From assembly GCA_017857395.1 (NCBI GenBank), contig JAFMDF010000037.1, positions 1 through 47,384 of the forward strand: 47,384 bases of DNA, given 5' to 3'. Below are positions 26,995-36,704 of the stretch, one piece after another. Under the pieces are notes generated by a model, which searched no databases, was not told the origin of the DNA, and was given only the letters and a program-made list of their open reading frames with translations. This DNA comes from Bacteroidota bacterium. GTDB lineage: Bacteria; Bacteroidota; Bacteroidia; Chitinophagales; Saprospiraceae. The translations under genes and the position numbers were made by a program. Each line of letters starts with the position of its first letter. Position 1 is the first letter of the stretch.

Positions 26995-29346
26995 ATGAAG
27001 CAAATTTTTACAAAATTCACTTTATTTTTTGCGGCCTTCTTTTTGAGTGCTTCACTTTATGGACAACGGTTCTATAGTGTAAGTATTGATGGGGTCGATG
27101 GCGATGCTACGGCTTTAAGTAGTTCTTTGCCTGCGCCTTGTACAGAAATAATTTCTGGAGAAATGGTAGCAGGAACACCTGCAGATGGATGTGCTGCCTT
27201 AACTAATCCTGAGGAATTGGCAGGTAAGATTGCGGTTTTAGATAGAGGTAGCTGTAATTTTACGGATAAAATTCAAAATGCCCAAGACGCTGGTGCTATT
27301 GCAGTTATCGTTTGTAATAATCGCCCAGAGTCAGAAGATGGCGGTGGGGTTATTGTGATGGGGGGAGAAGACCCTGGCACGATTAATCTTTTTGCGATAA
27401 TGATTAGTCAAGAGCAATGTGTTGCTTTAAAAACTAGTTTGCCTGCTCAGGTGACTTTAGCTGTTTCAGGATTTGAAGAAACACCTGCAGAGAAAGTACT
27501 TTGGGGAAATGAACCAGGCCAAGGTGATTTTGACGGTGGATTAAATGGCTGGAGTACGGTCACTATTTCTTGTAATGATGCACCTTCTGAATTGGATACT
27601 TGGAAATTTGACCCGGATGCGATATTAGATGAAGGCGTTTTGTCTATTGGTTCTGCACCTGGTCCTACTTTTTGTAATGGAATGATGGCTTTTGATTCGG
27701 ATTATTTAGATAATGAAGGAGGTATTTTAAATGAAGATGGTAGTATTAATAATGGTGCAGTAGGTACTGGCCCATGTCCAGCACCGCAACTTGGGGAATT
27801 GATTTCTCCAATTATTGATATTAGTGGTTTTGATGCGGCGGGTGTTAGTTTAGAATTTTACCAAGAAACTAGACAGTTAAATAGTCAATATGTTATACAA
27901 TACAGTATAGATGGTGGAGATACTTATAACGGAGTGGTTATTAATGAGGAAATAGATGGAAATGCCTTTAATGAAACAAATAAAACTTTTGTACCATTAC
28001 CAGGTGCAGCTGGGGCTGATTCCTTAAGAATTAAATTTACTTATTCAGGTAACTATTACTACTGGTTAATTGATGATGTAAAGATTATTGAAAGAGAGGC
28101 TAATAATTTAAGAGTCAATGAAAACTTCTATGCGGCTGCACCAAATGTGCGGGTGCCAAAGAGTCAAGTAGATGCGATAAATTTCTTAGCAGATATTCAA
28201 AATATTGGTGCATCGACTCAAGAAAATACGACTTTGAGTATTAGTGTCACCAATGATGAAACCGGAGAAGAAGTCTATTCAGATGCAGTCAATTTAGGTA
28301 GCATTACTGCGGATTCATTAACTGAAAATAATTTATTGCCAAATAAATTTACACCAGCAGCAGAAGTGGCAAAATATACAGGTGTTTATACGGTATCAGC
28401 GGAAGCGGATGATACAGATTTATCTGATAATACGCAAACCATTAATTTTGAAGTAACAGATAATGAATTTGCCAATGAAGATGGTACGAATCACGGTAAT
28501 GTAGAAATTACGGATAAAAACCAAATTCCAACTTGGTCATTAGGTAATTATTTTTACCTACCAAAAGGGAATGGTTATAAAGTAACTGGTTTCGGTATTG
28601 GTATCGGAAATGCAGATGAAGTAGGTGGTTTAGAAGTTGGCGTAAGAATGTTTAAATGGACAGATGTGGATGCAGATAGCGATGATTCTGGTTTTCCAGA
28701 AGCAGCACCAGATGAAAGAGAATTCATTGGTTTTGCAGATTATGAAATTTTAGGTAATGAATTAGCAGAAGATATTAACTTAATTGGAGCAGCAGATATT
28801 TTTAATGCAGATGGTGATGAAGTACCCATTTTATTAGAGGACGATGCTCATTACCTAGTAATGATGACAATGGACTCAGAAGTAGGGGCATCTGCTAAAG
28901 ATGATTTGTATACAAGCTATTTAGCTATGAATTTAGCTTCTACAGCAGCTGGTGCACCAAGATATTGGTCTTTCTTTGGTAATGGTTCTGATATTTTTGA
29001 AACGGTTTATGATGCGAATAATTCCTTTACGCCATTGGTAAGAATGTATATTGCACCAGAAGACGCTTCTTCTGTAACGGAATTACCAGCGGATAACTTG
29101 ATTACCGTTACGCCAAATCCTGCATCTGAATTTGTGAACGTATCTATGGATTTTACGAAATCTTTTGATCATGTGAATATTATGATGACAGATATTACAG
29201 GAAGAGTTGTCTTAATGAAAGACTTAGATAATGTGAGCAATCACCAAATGCGTATTGATGTTGGTAACTTAATGAGCGGTACGTTTATTTTGAATATTAC
29301 TACGCCTGATGGGGTTAGAACGGAGAAATTTATTAAGGTAGATTAA
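26995..29346 (+). CDS. PA-domain protein with T9SS type A sorting domain
   Basis: A 783-aa secreted protein. Signal peptide MKQIFTKFTLFFAAFFLSAS... ends at YGQ. A protease-associated (PA) domain spans ~45-150 (ELAGKIAVLDRGSCNFTDKI, AQDAGAIAVIVCNN). Next is a jellyroll-like region (~165-365; GWSTVTISCN, DISGFDAAGVSLEFYQ), CARDB/Ig-like modules (~370-480), and a region with YFYLPKGNGYKVTGFGIG. The end is a type A T9SS domain (VTPNPASEFVNVSMDF to EKFIKVD). No peptidase domain or catalytic triad is seen, so the PA domain probably has a binding or structural role. Similar PA/T9SS proteins are common in Saprospiria. Confidence 0.87.
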   Translation: MKQIFTKFTLFFAAFFLSASLYGQRFYSVSIDGVDGDATALSSSLPAPCTEIISGEMVAGTPADGCAALTNPEELAGKIAVLDRGSCNFTDKIQNAQDAGAIAVIVCNNRPESEDGGGVIVMGGEDPGTINLFAIMISQEQCVALKTSLPAQVTLAVSGFEETPAEKVLWGNEPGQGDFDGGLNGWSTVTISCNDAPSELDTWKFDPDAILDEGVLSIGSAPGPTFCNGMMAFDSDYLDNEGGILNEDGSINNGAVGTGPCPAPQLGELISPIIDISGFDAAGVSLEFYQETRQLNSQYVIQYSIDGGDTYNGVVINEEIDGNAFNETNKTFVPLPGAAGADSLRIKFTYSGNYYYWLIDDVKIIEREANNLRVNENFYAAAPNVRVPKSQVDAINFLADIQNIGASTQENTTLSISVTNDETGEEVYSDAVNLGSITADSLTENNLLPNKFTPAAEVAKYTGVYTVSAEADDTDLSDNTQTINFEVTDNEFANEDGTNHGNVEITDKNQIPTWSLGNYFYLPKGNGYKVTGFGIGIGNADEVGGLEVGVRMFKWTDVDADSDDSGFPEAAPDEREFIGFADYEILGNELAEDINLIGAADIFNADGDEVPILLEDDAHYLVMMTMDSEVGASAKDDLYTSYLAMNLASTAAGAPRYWSFFGNGSDIFETVYDANNSFTPLVRMYIAPEDASSVTELPADNLITVTPNPASEFVNVSMDFTKSFDHVNIMMTDITGRVVLMKDLDNVSNHQMRIDVGNLMSGTFILNITTPDGVRTEKFIKVD

Positions 29347-29396
29347 TGTAACACAGCTCTCTGAGCGGTGCTGCCTAATAAGTAGTGAAAAATCAT

Positions 29397-29440
29397 AAAA
29401 AAGGTTCGATGGTTATTACCGTCGGACCTTTTTTGTTTGG
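29397..29440 (+). terminator. Strong rho-independent terminator
   Basis: A 16-bp stem (29397-29412/29419-29434, two G-T pairs) with a 6-base loop; arm core AAGGTTCGATGG. The A-run on the left and T-run on the right make it able to act in both directions, toward the convergent recN gene as well. Confidence 0.9.
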
Positions 29441-29467
29441 GAGATACCACGGATTTTTTCTGTAGTG

Positions 29468-29482
29468 CCAAGCTCTGCTTGG
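29468..29482. repeat. Small hairpin CCAAGC-TCT-GCTTGG
   Basis: A 6-bp perfect stem within a stretch that also carries two CGGATTTTTT direct repeats (about 29452 and 29498). It is non-coding DNA between convergent genes. Confidence 0.6.
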
Positions 29483-29580
29483 TGGATTTATTATCTCGGA
29501 TTTTTTACTACGGATTGGAGATATTACGAAAATTTGTGGTTAACCTGAATAAAACACATCGAAATCAGCGTCAAAAAATA

Positions 29581-31242
29581 TTATGCCATTGCCAATAACT
29601 CCTTCGCATTCTCAATAGCAGAATCAGAAGGTGGATTCGTACTTAACATAGTCGCAATGGCTCTTATTCTTTCTTGTGGATCTAGTGCTCGTACCTTCGT
29701 TTTCGTGCGCTCTCCATCCACTCTTTTATACACAAAATAATGCGCATCTGCTTTCGAGGCCACCTGCGGAGAATGGGTAATGACAACTACTTGATGTTCG
29801 TTGGATAATTTGCGTAGAATCCGTCCCATTTTTAAGGCAACATCGCCAGAAACGCCTGCATCTATTTCATCGAAAATCAAAGTTGGTAAAGGAATGGCAC
29901 TTGCCACTAAAGACTTGATACACAAGGTTAAACGAGATAATTCTCCACCAGAAGCCACTTGTTTGATAGATAAAAAACGACTGCCTTTATTAGGAGCAAA
30001 TAAGAATTCTACAATATCTCCACCTGTTGGTAATAATTCTTGGGAAGGGGTAATAGACACCTGCAAACGAGCATGTTCCATTGACAAAAGCGCCAATTGT
30101 TGATGTACCAATTGTAGGAAACCATTCACTACAGATTTTCTACGTTTAGTTAATTGAGTAGCTATTTTTCTAAGTTGTAGCTCTGCTTTAGTAATGGCAT
30201 TTTCTAAAGCTATAATTTCATTAGATAAATCCCCGAAAGAAGTTAATTGCTGGATAATAGCATCTTGAATTTCCAATAATTCGGGAACAGAATTAACACC
30301 ATGTTTTTTCTGTAAACGATAGATTAAATCTAGCCGATTTTGTACTTCTGTCGCTCGTTCTGGATGATATTCTGTATCACTTGCAATACTTTCAAACTCA
30401 TTCGCTAATTCGCCTAATTCTAAAACTATCCCATCGTATTTTTCTAGAAGCGGCCCTAAGGTAGGTTGGTATTTCCGAATTTGATTTAAAGAAACGCCCA
30501 AAACTTCTAATTGACTTAACACGGATTGTTCACTTTCGGATAAGTGCATAAAAGCGCTGTTCAATTTAGACTTTATTTCTTCCGCATTATTTAAAGTAGA
30601 TAACTCACCCTCTAATCCATCTTGTTCGTCTGCTATTAATTCTGCGGTATTAAATTCTTCTAATTGAAAGTTTAAAAAATCAGTTTCTTTAGCAGACGTC
30701 TCATTTTGCAAAATGAGTTTTTTGAGCTTCTGTTGATTATTTTTATACCCCTTAAATTGTTGTTCGTATTTTTTAATGATTGCCCCATTATCAGCTAAGG
30801 CATCGACCATTCTTAATTGGAAAGACACATCATTAATATCTTGTGTATCAAACTGCTGATGCAAGTCAATTAAACTGCTGCTTAACTGTTGTAAAACTTT
30901 TAGATTAACAGGTGTATCATTGACAAAAGCCCTAGTTTTTCCGGAGGGTAATAATTCTCTTCTAACCACGGTTTCTTCTTCGGAATCAATATCATTGGCT
31001 TCAAAAAAAGGTCTTAATCCACTATATCTACCTATTTCAAAATTAGCTTCAATGACACATTTTTTACTGACATCGTACAATGCTTTCGTATCTGCTCTTT
31101 TGCCCATAATCAAACCCAAAGCACCCAATAGAATAGACTTTCCAGCCCCCGTTTCTCCCGTAATAATTGTTAAGCCTTTAGAGAATTGTATTTCCAATGC
31201 CTCAATAATGGCGTAGTTTTTTATTTGGAGCGTTTTTATCAT
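29581..31242 (-). CDS. recN: DNA repair protein RecN
   Basis: An SMC-like ATPase acting early in double-strand break repair. Walker A is GETGAGKS (residues 29-36). Coiled-coil arms cover ~150-370. The ABC signature region is SGGELSRLTLCIKSL and Walker B is PTLIFDEIDAGVSGD (D458-E459), with the switch histidine in VITHSPQVA. The 553-aa length is typical. It is single, divergent from mltA, with degenerate repeat DNA upstream. Confidence 0.96.
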   Translation of the reverse strand: MIKTLQIKNYAIIEALEIQFSKGLTIITGETGAGKSILLGALGLIMGKRADTKALYDVSKKCVIEANFEIGRYSGLRPFFEANDIDSEEETVVRRELLPSGKTRAFVNDTPVNLKVLQQLSSSLIDLHQQFDTQDINDVSFQLRMVDALADNGAIIKKYEQQFKGYKNNQQKLKKLILQNETSAKETDFLNFQLEEFNTAELIADEQDGLEGELSTLNNAEEIKSKLNSAFMHLSESEQSVLSQLEVLGVSLNQIRKYQPTLGPLLEKYDGIVLELGELANEFESIASDTEYHPERATEVQNRLDLIYRLQKKHGVNSVPELLEIQDAIIQQLTSFGDLSNEIIALENAITKAELQLRKIATQLTKRRKSVVNGFLQLVHQQLALLSMEHARLQVSITPSQELLPTGGDIVEFLFAPNKGSRFLSIKQVASGGELSRLTLCIKSLVASAIPLPTLIFDEIDAGVSGDVALKMGRILRKLSNEHQVVVITHSPQVASKADAHYFVYKRVDGERTKTKVRALDPQERIRAIATMLSTNPPSDSAIENAKELLAMA

Positions 31243-31739
31243 TGATGTTATTCGTGTAGTAATTGATGGTTGAGTAGTAGCTTGGTTCTAGCCGAGTAAA
31301 ATAAAAACTTCTCCTGCTAAAAGCCTAAGCTACTTCTTATCAATCAATTGAGATTTGTGATACGTTTAGTCTAAATAGTTTATCCCTCTTATCAACAAAG
31401 TTAGGGCTTGTCTAGCATATTTACTAATGCGGCTGTTGAATTTAAGTAGTGATTATTAAATATTTTAAAACTAATATTTAATAAAAAAATAATGCAACTT
31501 TGGCAACAAGCCCAGCAAAATCGGGGCAAGTATACTAATATTTGTTAGAATTTACAATTATTTGTTTTAAAAATTAGTGTTTTGAAATTTTTATATGTTA
31601 TATTTGCATGAGTTAAAACACCCCTTAACAGCAAGTAGTAACTTAAAATCGTTCATAAAAGAAAGATACGGAATACAAGAAGTCTCGATTTTTTCACTAA
31701 GGTTTTTGTATTTAGATAAAATCTATAAAGATTACATTT
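31243..31739. other. Intergenic repeat remnants between recN and mltA
   Basis: No gene is supported. A degenerate dyad of the TAGCTTGG..CCGAGTA family lies at about 31263-31348: left unit TAGCTTGGTTCTAG then CCGAGTA, right arm beginning TAGCTTAGGCT on the other strand. A second possible remnant of ~110 bp is bounded by GGGCTTGT (31404-31411) and ACAAGCCC (31506-31513), with no target duplication. A good -7 box for mltA is at 31599-31606. Confidence 0.5.
31599..31606 (+). promoter_or_regulatory. Candidate -7 box TATATTTG for mltA
   Basis: An exact TAnnTTTG match, 133 bases before the start. The nearest TTTTG (31580-31584) is only 14 bases away, shorter than the usual ~19-base spacer, so the -33 part is uncertain. 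Confidence 0.4.
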
Positions 31740-32969
31740 ATGAATTGCAGTAAAAGAGCCTTTTGGTTTTGCCTTTGGTTAGTACCCCTGCAATGTACGA
31801 TAGATGATACCCCCCAACAAATAGTTGAAGTAGTAGCTTTTGAAGACTTATCCACATTTCCTATACCCATTAAAATACCTAAAAAGAAAAAGCGTACAGG
31901 AAAGCTAAAAAATGCCCTACCACTCCTAAACACCTATTCAAAAACAAATCTTTCTACTTTTTCTCTTCCTAGAATTGATGAAAACTTGACGAAGGCATTA
32001 ATGCAACAACTAAAATTGTTGAAACGTCGAAAACAAAATTATACCCAACAATTTGAGGAGATTTCCTTAAATTTAACAGATTTAGAAACCACTATAGAAC
32101 TCTTGTTACTTTGGCAACAAACTTATCCTCAAGGTTTAGAAAAGCACTTAAATGCCTACCAATTAAAAGGCCAAGATGGTAAAGGAAATGTAAAATTTAC
32201 GGGTTATTTTACACCCGAATTAAAAGTACAAAAGCGACCTTCCAAAAATTATCGGTATGCCATATATGCTTATCCAGAAGATTGGCAAGGTCAATTACCC
32301 TCTCGTCAGCAAATTGACGGAGAAGGCGCACTGAAAGGCAGAGGGCTAGAATTAGCTTATGCTAAACGATTAGAAGATATTTATTACATGCAACTACAAG
32401 GTTCTGGTTTGGTTAAATATGGGAGTGGTCAACGTAAATATTTTGGATTTGCAGGCTCTAACAGACATCCATATAGTAGTATAGGAAAGCATATAAAAAA
32501 TAACGAATCTATTCGATTAAAAAATATTTCGATGGAAGGGGTTAAATCTTACCTAAAATATAACCCAGATAAAGTAGAAGATATTCTTTTTACCAATCCT
32601 TCTTATGTCTTTTTTGAAGCCTCCAATTCTGCTCCCTTAGGTGCAGGACATGTGCCTTTAACTGCGAATTATTCGATTGCGGTAGACCCTAAGCATATTC
32701 CTTTAGGTGGTTGCTTACTAGCGGCGGTACCTATTATGGATGAGGAAGGAGATTTTTCCCATCACGAATATCAATTTTTATTAGCCCAAGATGTGGGCGG
32801 TGCGATAAAAGGAAATGGACATATAGATGTTTATAGTGGTGTAGGCAAGGCTGCAGAACGGAAAGCTATGGAAATGCATCATTATGGACAATTATGGTTG
32901 CTACTTCCAAAACCATCTGACGAACTAGGGCCTATTTTTTCTAATGGCGCATTAACCAGTCAGTTTTGA
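31740..32969 (+). CDS. mltA: MltA-type lytic murein transglycosylase
   Basis: This enzyme cleaves peptidoglycan glycan strands, leaving 1,6-anhydro ends. The 409-aa protein has the MltA barrel (KFTGYFTPELKVQKRPS, LELAYAKRLEDIYYMQLQGSG, FAGSNRHPYSSIG) and the 3D domain with LLAQDVGGAIKGNGHIDVYSG, where the first Asp matches the catalytic Asp of E. coli MltA. A short N-terminal signal with LVPLQC suggests an outer-membrane lipoprotein. The 90 residues after it are basic and of low complexity. The next gene starts 71 bases later on the same strand. Confidence 0.92.
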   Translation: MNCSKRAFWFCLWLVPLQCTIDDTPQQIVEVVAFEDLSTFPIPIKIPKKKKRTGKLKNALPLLNTYSKTNLSTFSLPRIDENLTKALMQQLKLLKRRKQNYTQQFEEISLNLTDLETTIELLLLWQQTYPQGLEKHLNAYQLKGQDGKGNVKFTGYFTPELKVQKRPSKNYRYAIYAYPEDWQGQLPSRQQIDGEGALKGRGLELAYAKRLEDIYYMQLQGSGLVKYGSGQRKYFGFAGSNRHPYSSIGKHIKNNESIRLKNISMEGVKSYLKYNPDKVEDILFTNPSYVFFEASNSAPLGAGHVPLTANYSIAVDPKHIPLGGCLLAAVPIMDEEGDFSHHEYQFLLAQDVGGAIKGNGHIDVYSGVGKAAERKAMEMHHYGQLWLLLPKPSDELGPIFSNGALTSQF

Positions 32970-33040
32970 TTTTTTTGATAAATGGGTTGAAAAAATAAAA
33001 ACAAACGAGTAGCTTGTGCTTTTTTAATTAAATTCAGTAC

Positions 33041-33685
33041 ATGAAATTTTATAGCCTGCTGTTTGTAAGTTTATTTTTTATAAGGTGTGCTAGTTTAGCA
33101 CAAGATAAAAACATGAAAGATACACCATCTAATACTTTAGATATCGCTGCTGTTCCTGAGCTTCCTTACCATCAGATTCCTGATTATCCTGAAAAAGTAA
33201 CTGCGGGAACGACTATTGGAAGAACTTTAGATGGTTTGGGTTATCGTTATTATTGGGCAACTAAAGATTTGACCGAGAAAGATTTAGCCTTTGAACCAGG
33301 GAATGAAGGGCGTCCAGCAAAAGATGTATTGGAACATTTGCTGGGGCTTTCAGATATGATTGCTAATACGGCTCAAAAACTACCTAATATCCGACCTCGC
33401 CCAGAAATAGCGTTGACTTGGGAAGCACAAAGAACAATGACCTTAAATAATATTAAGAAAGCCAGCGATATATTTAAAGCTAGTTCTGATGAAGAAATTG
33501 CGGCAATGAAAATTATTTTTCAGAGAAGAGGAGAACAAAACGCAGTACCTATTTGGCATTTGTTTAATGGACCTATTGACGATGCTATTTCCCATGTAGG
33601 GCAAATTACTTCTTACCGTCGTTCGGCTGGTAATCCAATTAATCCTTTTGTGAATGTATTTATGGGTAAAACGAAGGAGAATTGA
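33041..33685 (+). CDS. DinB-fold lipoprotein
   Basis: A 214-aa protein with a lipoprotein signal (LFVSLFFIRC, C16) and a DinB-like bundle: RTLDGLGYRYYWATKDLTEKDLAFEP, VLEHLLGLSDMIAN and WHLFNGPIDDAISHVGQI, which keep the histidines expected to bind metal. Most DinB proteins are cytoplasmic, so an exported one is less common. Its function is unknown. It may share a transcript with mltA. Confidence 0.75.
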   Translation: MKFYSLLFVSLFFIRCASLAQDKNMKDTPSNTLDIAAVPELPYHQIPDYPEKVTAGTTIGRTLDGLGYRYYWATKDLTEKDLAFEPGNEGRPAKDVLEHLLGLSDMIANTAQKLPNIRPRPEIALTWEAQRTMTLNNIKKASDIFKASSDEEIAAMKIIFQRRGEQNAVPIWHLFNGPIDDAISHVGQITSYRRSAGNPINPFVNVFMGKTKEN

Positions 33686-33764
33686 TAGATTATTATAAAT
33701 TAGAAGTCAGGTCGTTTATTTCTTAAACTGTCAAAAGCCACGTACTACTGCACAAAATAGTTTT

Positions 33765-33809
33765 GGACACAGAGTTCAAAGAATACAAAGCTAAAGGTAC
33801 TCTGTGTCC
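33765..33809. repeat. GGACACAGAGT inverted repeat
   Basis: Perfect 11-bp arms GGACACAGAGT (33765-33775) and ACTCTGTGTCC (33799-33809) with a 23-base loop, followed by GAGTCTTTGCGTGCG. I recall similar CTCTGTGT/TCTTTGCG strings as interspersed repeats in other Bacteroidota, unchecked. It lies before the metallohydrolase gene. Confidence 0.65.
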
Positions 33810-33901
33810 TAAGTTTTTGAGTCTTTGCGTGCGTTAATACTATAAACCGATAGCCTAGAATAATCAACGAGCCAACAAAAGAGCAACATAAAAAACTAAC
33901 C

Positions 33902-36649
33902 ATGAAAAAGCTGCTACCAATCCTACTACTAATGTTCCTCTTCAATGAAGTAATACAAGCCCAAAATGCCACCATTAATTTTGAAATAACCGACGCATCT
34001 ACGGAAAAGTTAACACCTGCTAAGTTAGTCGTTATGCAAAATGAGGAACCTTTTGAACATGGATTGTCTTCTACGGATGATTTAGCTTGCCGAGGACATA
34101 CGATCTATTCTCGTACGGGAAAAGGAAGTTTTCAATTGCCAGCAGGGACTTATGAAATATGGTTTGGCAAAGGCATGGAATATAGTGTAGATGTACAAAA
34201 AATAGTATTAGATAGTCGCCAAAATACGACACTTAAAGCAACTTTAAAAAGAGAATTAAATCCAGAAGGTTACATTGGTGGCGATATGCATTTACATACT
34301 TTTACTTTTTCTGGTCATGGTGATGCAAATGTGGAAGAACGGTTAATTTCTTGTGTAGCAGAAGGACTAGAATGGGCAGTAGCAACCGACCATAATGCGG
34401 TATTAGATTATGCGCCGTATATGAAAAAATTGGGATTAGAAAATTATATGGCAACAGCGGTAGGCAATGAAGTAAGTACGCCAATTGGGCATTTTAATAC
34501 TTATCCTTTGGCAAGTGGTTCGGAAAAAGTAAATGCAAAAATTTCTGTAGGAAAAGAACTATTTGAAACGATTAGAGGACAAGGTTTACCGCATACTTTA
34601 ATCCAAATTAATCATCCAAGATGGGTGGATTCCGACTTTTTTAATACCAAAGGTTTAGACCCTTTTTATGGTATGTCTAAACATCCAGAATGGGATTGGG
34701 ATTTTGATGCTTTTGAAGTACTAAATGAAAATTTTGGGATAGGCTGGAGAGATGCACCCGATAATAAGTTTTCGGTCAAACAAGATTGGTTTAATATGCT
34801 CAATCAAGGTTTGAAAAAAACAGGATTAGGAAATTCAGATAGCCACTCTGTCATTGCTCAAATTGCTGGTGTGCCAAGGAATTATATCAAAAGTTCAACG
34901 GATAATCCTAGCCAAATTGATAATAAAGAAATAATAGAAAGTATTAGAAACCAACAAGTTAGTGTCGCAAGAGGACTTTTTGTAAATCTGGAAACGGTTG
35001 CGGGAGAAGGAATTGGCGCAAAAGTAAATCTTGAAGGAGAACGACAGGAATTAACCTTAAATTTGACCGTGCAAGCGGCTTCTTGGATAACCTGCCATAA
35101 AGCAGAATTAATAGAAAATGGAGTAGTTATTAAAACCTTTGATATTCCTGAAAGCACTAGTGTAGATCGACTCAAAAAAACGCTGACTTTACAACCTAAA
35201 AAAGATAGCTGGTATTTGTTAATTGCTTATGGAGATGTGCCAATGGCACCCATGGTACAAGGTAAAGAAAAACCAGTTTTACCAATGGGTTTCACCAATC
35301 CAATCTGGGTCGATGCTGATGGGGACGGAAAAATCACCTCTATTTATAATTATACGGAACATTTAATTAAAGAATTGGATGGTAAAGCCACAAAAATAGT
35401 AGAAGCTTTAGAAGAAGACGCTGCTCTTATTTATCCAGCTTTTTACCATTTATTTTCCACTAAAAATAAAATGGCAACAAAAGTGACCGCTGATTTTTTA
35501 AAGAAAGCAAATACTCGCCAAAAGCAATTACTCTATAGAGAATTATCTAAGGAGGGAAGTGAAGTAGCCAATAATATTTTACGTGGACAAAAACGAACGA
35601 CTTTAACTCCTTTAGAAGAAGTTGTTTTAAATTATTACATAGAATTCCCGTTGAGTCAAACTAAAGTAGAACGTTTCAAAAAGGAAGAAGCAACGGCATT
35701 AGATGAACAATTGAATTATTTGGAAGATGTTTATCGGTTTAATTATTCGGGTGCGACGGAGAAATGGTTAAAAATCACCAAAGCCAATGAGGTCATTAAA
35801 GGGCAAAATCAGACTTGGACAGAAGGAGTAATACCTACCGATGGTATTTTTCCTATTGGGAAATTATTAGCGGAACAAGCAGGTAATTATTTATATATCG
35901 ACTATCCATTATATGCTCGGATGGATACGACGATTACTTTTTTTATGAATACGAATACCAATGTTCGGATTAGTCGAGCGGGTAGAATTTTACAATCGAT
36001 TTCTGCTAATCACCGTTTTCCATTAAGAGCAAAATTGGTGCAAGTAAAAATGAAAAAAGGCTTAAATGAGTTATTATTTAGGTTGGATAATCGAAAAGAT
36101 GCACAAATTAGTTTACAAGAAGTTAATCCTAATAAGTTGCTAGATGCCAATTTAGCGGATATAAAAACTGTAGACCATTTAGCACTAGATAAAAAAGTGA
36201 CTTACCAAATAGAACCTTCTCCTAAATACCACGGTCACGGTATTGCTTTAACGGATGGCTTTCGAGGAACGACTGACTATGGAAGTCAATTATGGCAAGG
36301 TTGGAGTGGCGAAAATGCCGAATTTATTATTGATTTGGGTAAAGTCGAAACGATTAACAGGGTAACAATCGGGACTTTAATTAACCAAAAATCATGGATT
36401 TTCTCCCCTGAATCTATCGAATGCACTTTTTCTACAAATGGTCAAATTTATACTGATTCTAAAATGATTGAATTAACGAGTACAATGGAAGCAAAGGAAG
36501 CAATGATTAAAGATGTTGTATTGGAAATTGACTTGGTGAAAGCCCGTTATATAAAGATTGTCGCTAAAAAAATAGCAGGTTTGCCAACATGGCATGCTTA
36601 TAAAGGGTCGGATGCTTGGATTGTTTTGGATGAAGTGATGATAGAATAA
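33902..36649 (+). CDS. CehA/McbA-like PHP metallohydrolase with discoidin-type C-terminus
   Basis: A 915-aa exported protein (signal ending VIQAQ). After an N-terminal carboxypeptidase-regulatory-like beta domain (~20-120), a PHP-type metal site begins at GGDMHLHTF (H130, H132) with VATDHNAV (~165), followed by QINHPRWV and GNSDSHS, as in CehA/McbA family hydrolases. A long middle region has no recognised domain. The C-terminal ~150 residues (ALTDGFRGTTDY, FIIDLGKVETINRVTIG, WIVLDEVMIE) look like an F5/8 type C carbohydrate-binding domain, of the kind seen at the end of many GH20 enzymes and sulfatases. The substrate is unknown. The sulfatase gene starts 55 bases downstream, so both probably act on one glycan or ester. 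Confidence 0.8.
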   Translation: MKKLLPILLLMFLFNEVIQAQNATINFEITDASTEKLTPAKLVVMQNEEPFEHGLSSTDDLACRGHTIYSRTGKGSFQLPAGTYEIWFGKGMEYSVDVQKIVLDSRQNTTLKATLKRELNPEGYIGGDMHLHTFTFSGHGDANVEERLISCVAEGLEWAVATDHNAVLDYAPYMKKLGLENYMATAVGNEVSTPIGHFNTYPLASGSEKVNAKISVGKELFETIRGQGLPHTLIQINHPRWVDSDFFNTKGLDPFYGMSKHPEWDWDFDAFEVLNENFGIGWRDAPDNKFSVKQDWFNMLNQGLKKTGLGNSDSHSVIAQIAGVPRNYIKSSTDNPSQIDNKEIIESIRNQQVSVARGLFVNLETVAGEGIGAKVNLEGERQELTLNLTVQAASWITCHKAELIENGVVIKTFDIPESTSVDRLKKTLTLQPKKDSWYLLIAYGDVPMAPMVQGKEKPVLPMGFTNPIWVDADGDGKITSIYNYTEHLIKELDGKATKIVEALEEDAALIYPAFYHLFSTKNKMATKVTADFLKKANTRQKQLLYRELSKEGSEVANNILRGQKRTTLTPLEEVVLNYYIEFPLSQTKVERFKKEEATALDEQLNYLEDVYRFNYSGATEKWLKITKANEVIKGQNQTWTEGVIPTDGIFPIGKLLAEQAGNYLYIDYPLYARMDTTITFFMNTNTNVRISRAGRILQSISANHRFPLRAKLVQVKMKKGLNELLFRLDNRKDAQISLQEVNPNKLLDANLADIKTVDHLALDKKVTYQIEPSPKYHGHGIALTDGFRGTTDYGSQLWQGWSGENAEFIIDLGKVETINRVTIGTLINQKSWIFSPESIECTFSTNGQIYTDSKMIELTSTMEAKEAMIKDVVLEIDLVKARYIKIVAKKIAGLPTWHAYKGSDAWIVLDEVMIE

Positions 36650-36704
36650 AATATATTTTGTATGTTAGTGCCAATTAATATTGACCACTAATTTTTCAAA
36701 CAAA

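Noticed and set aside
36681-36704. Upstream sulfatase start
   Set aside because: The codon is TTG and the added residues precede a complete lipoprotein signal that begins at the ATG at 36705.
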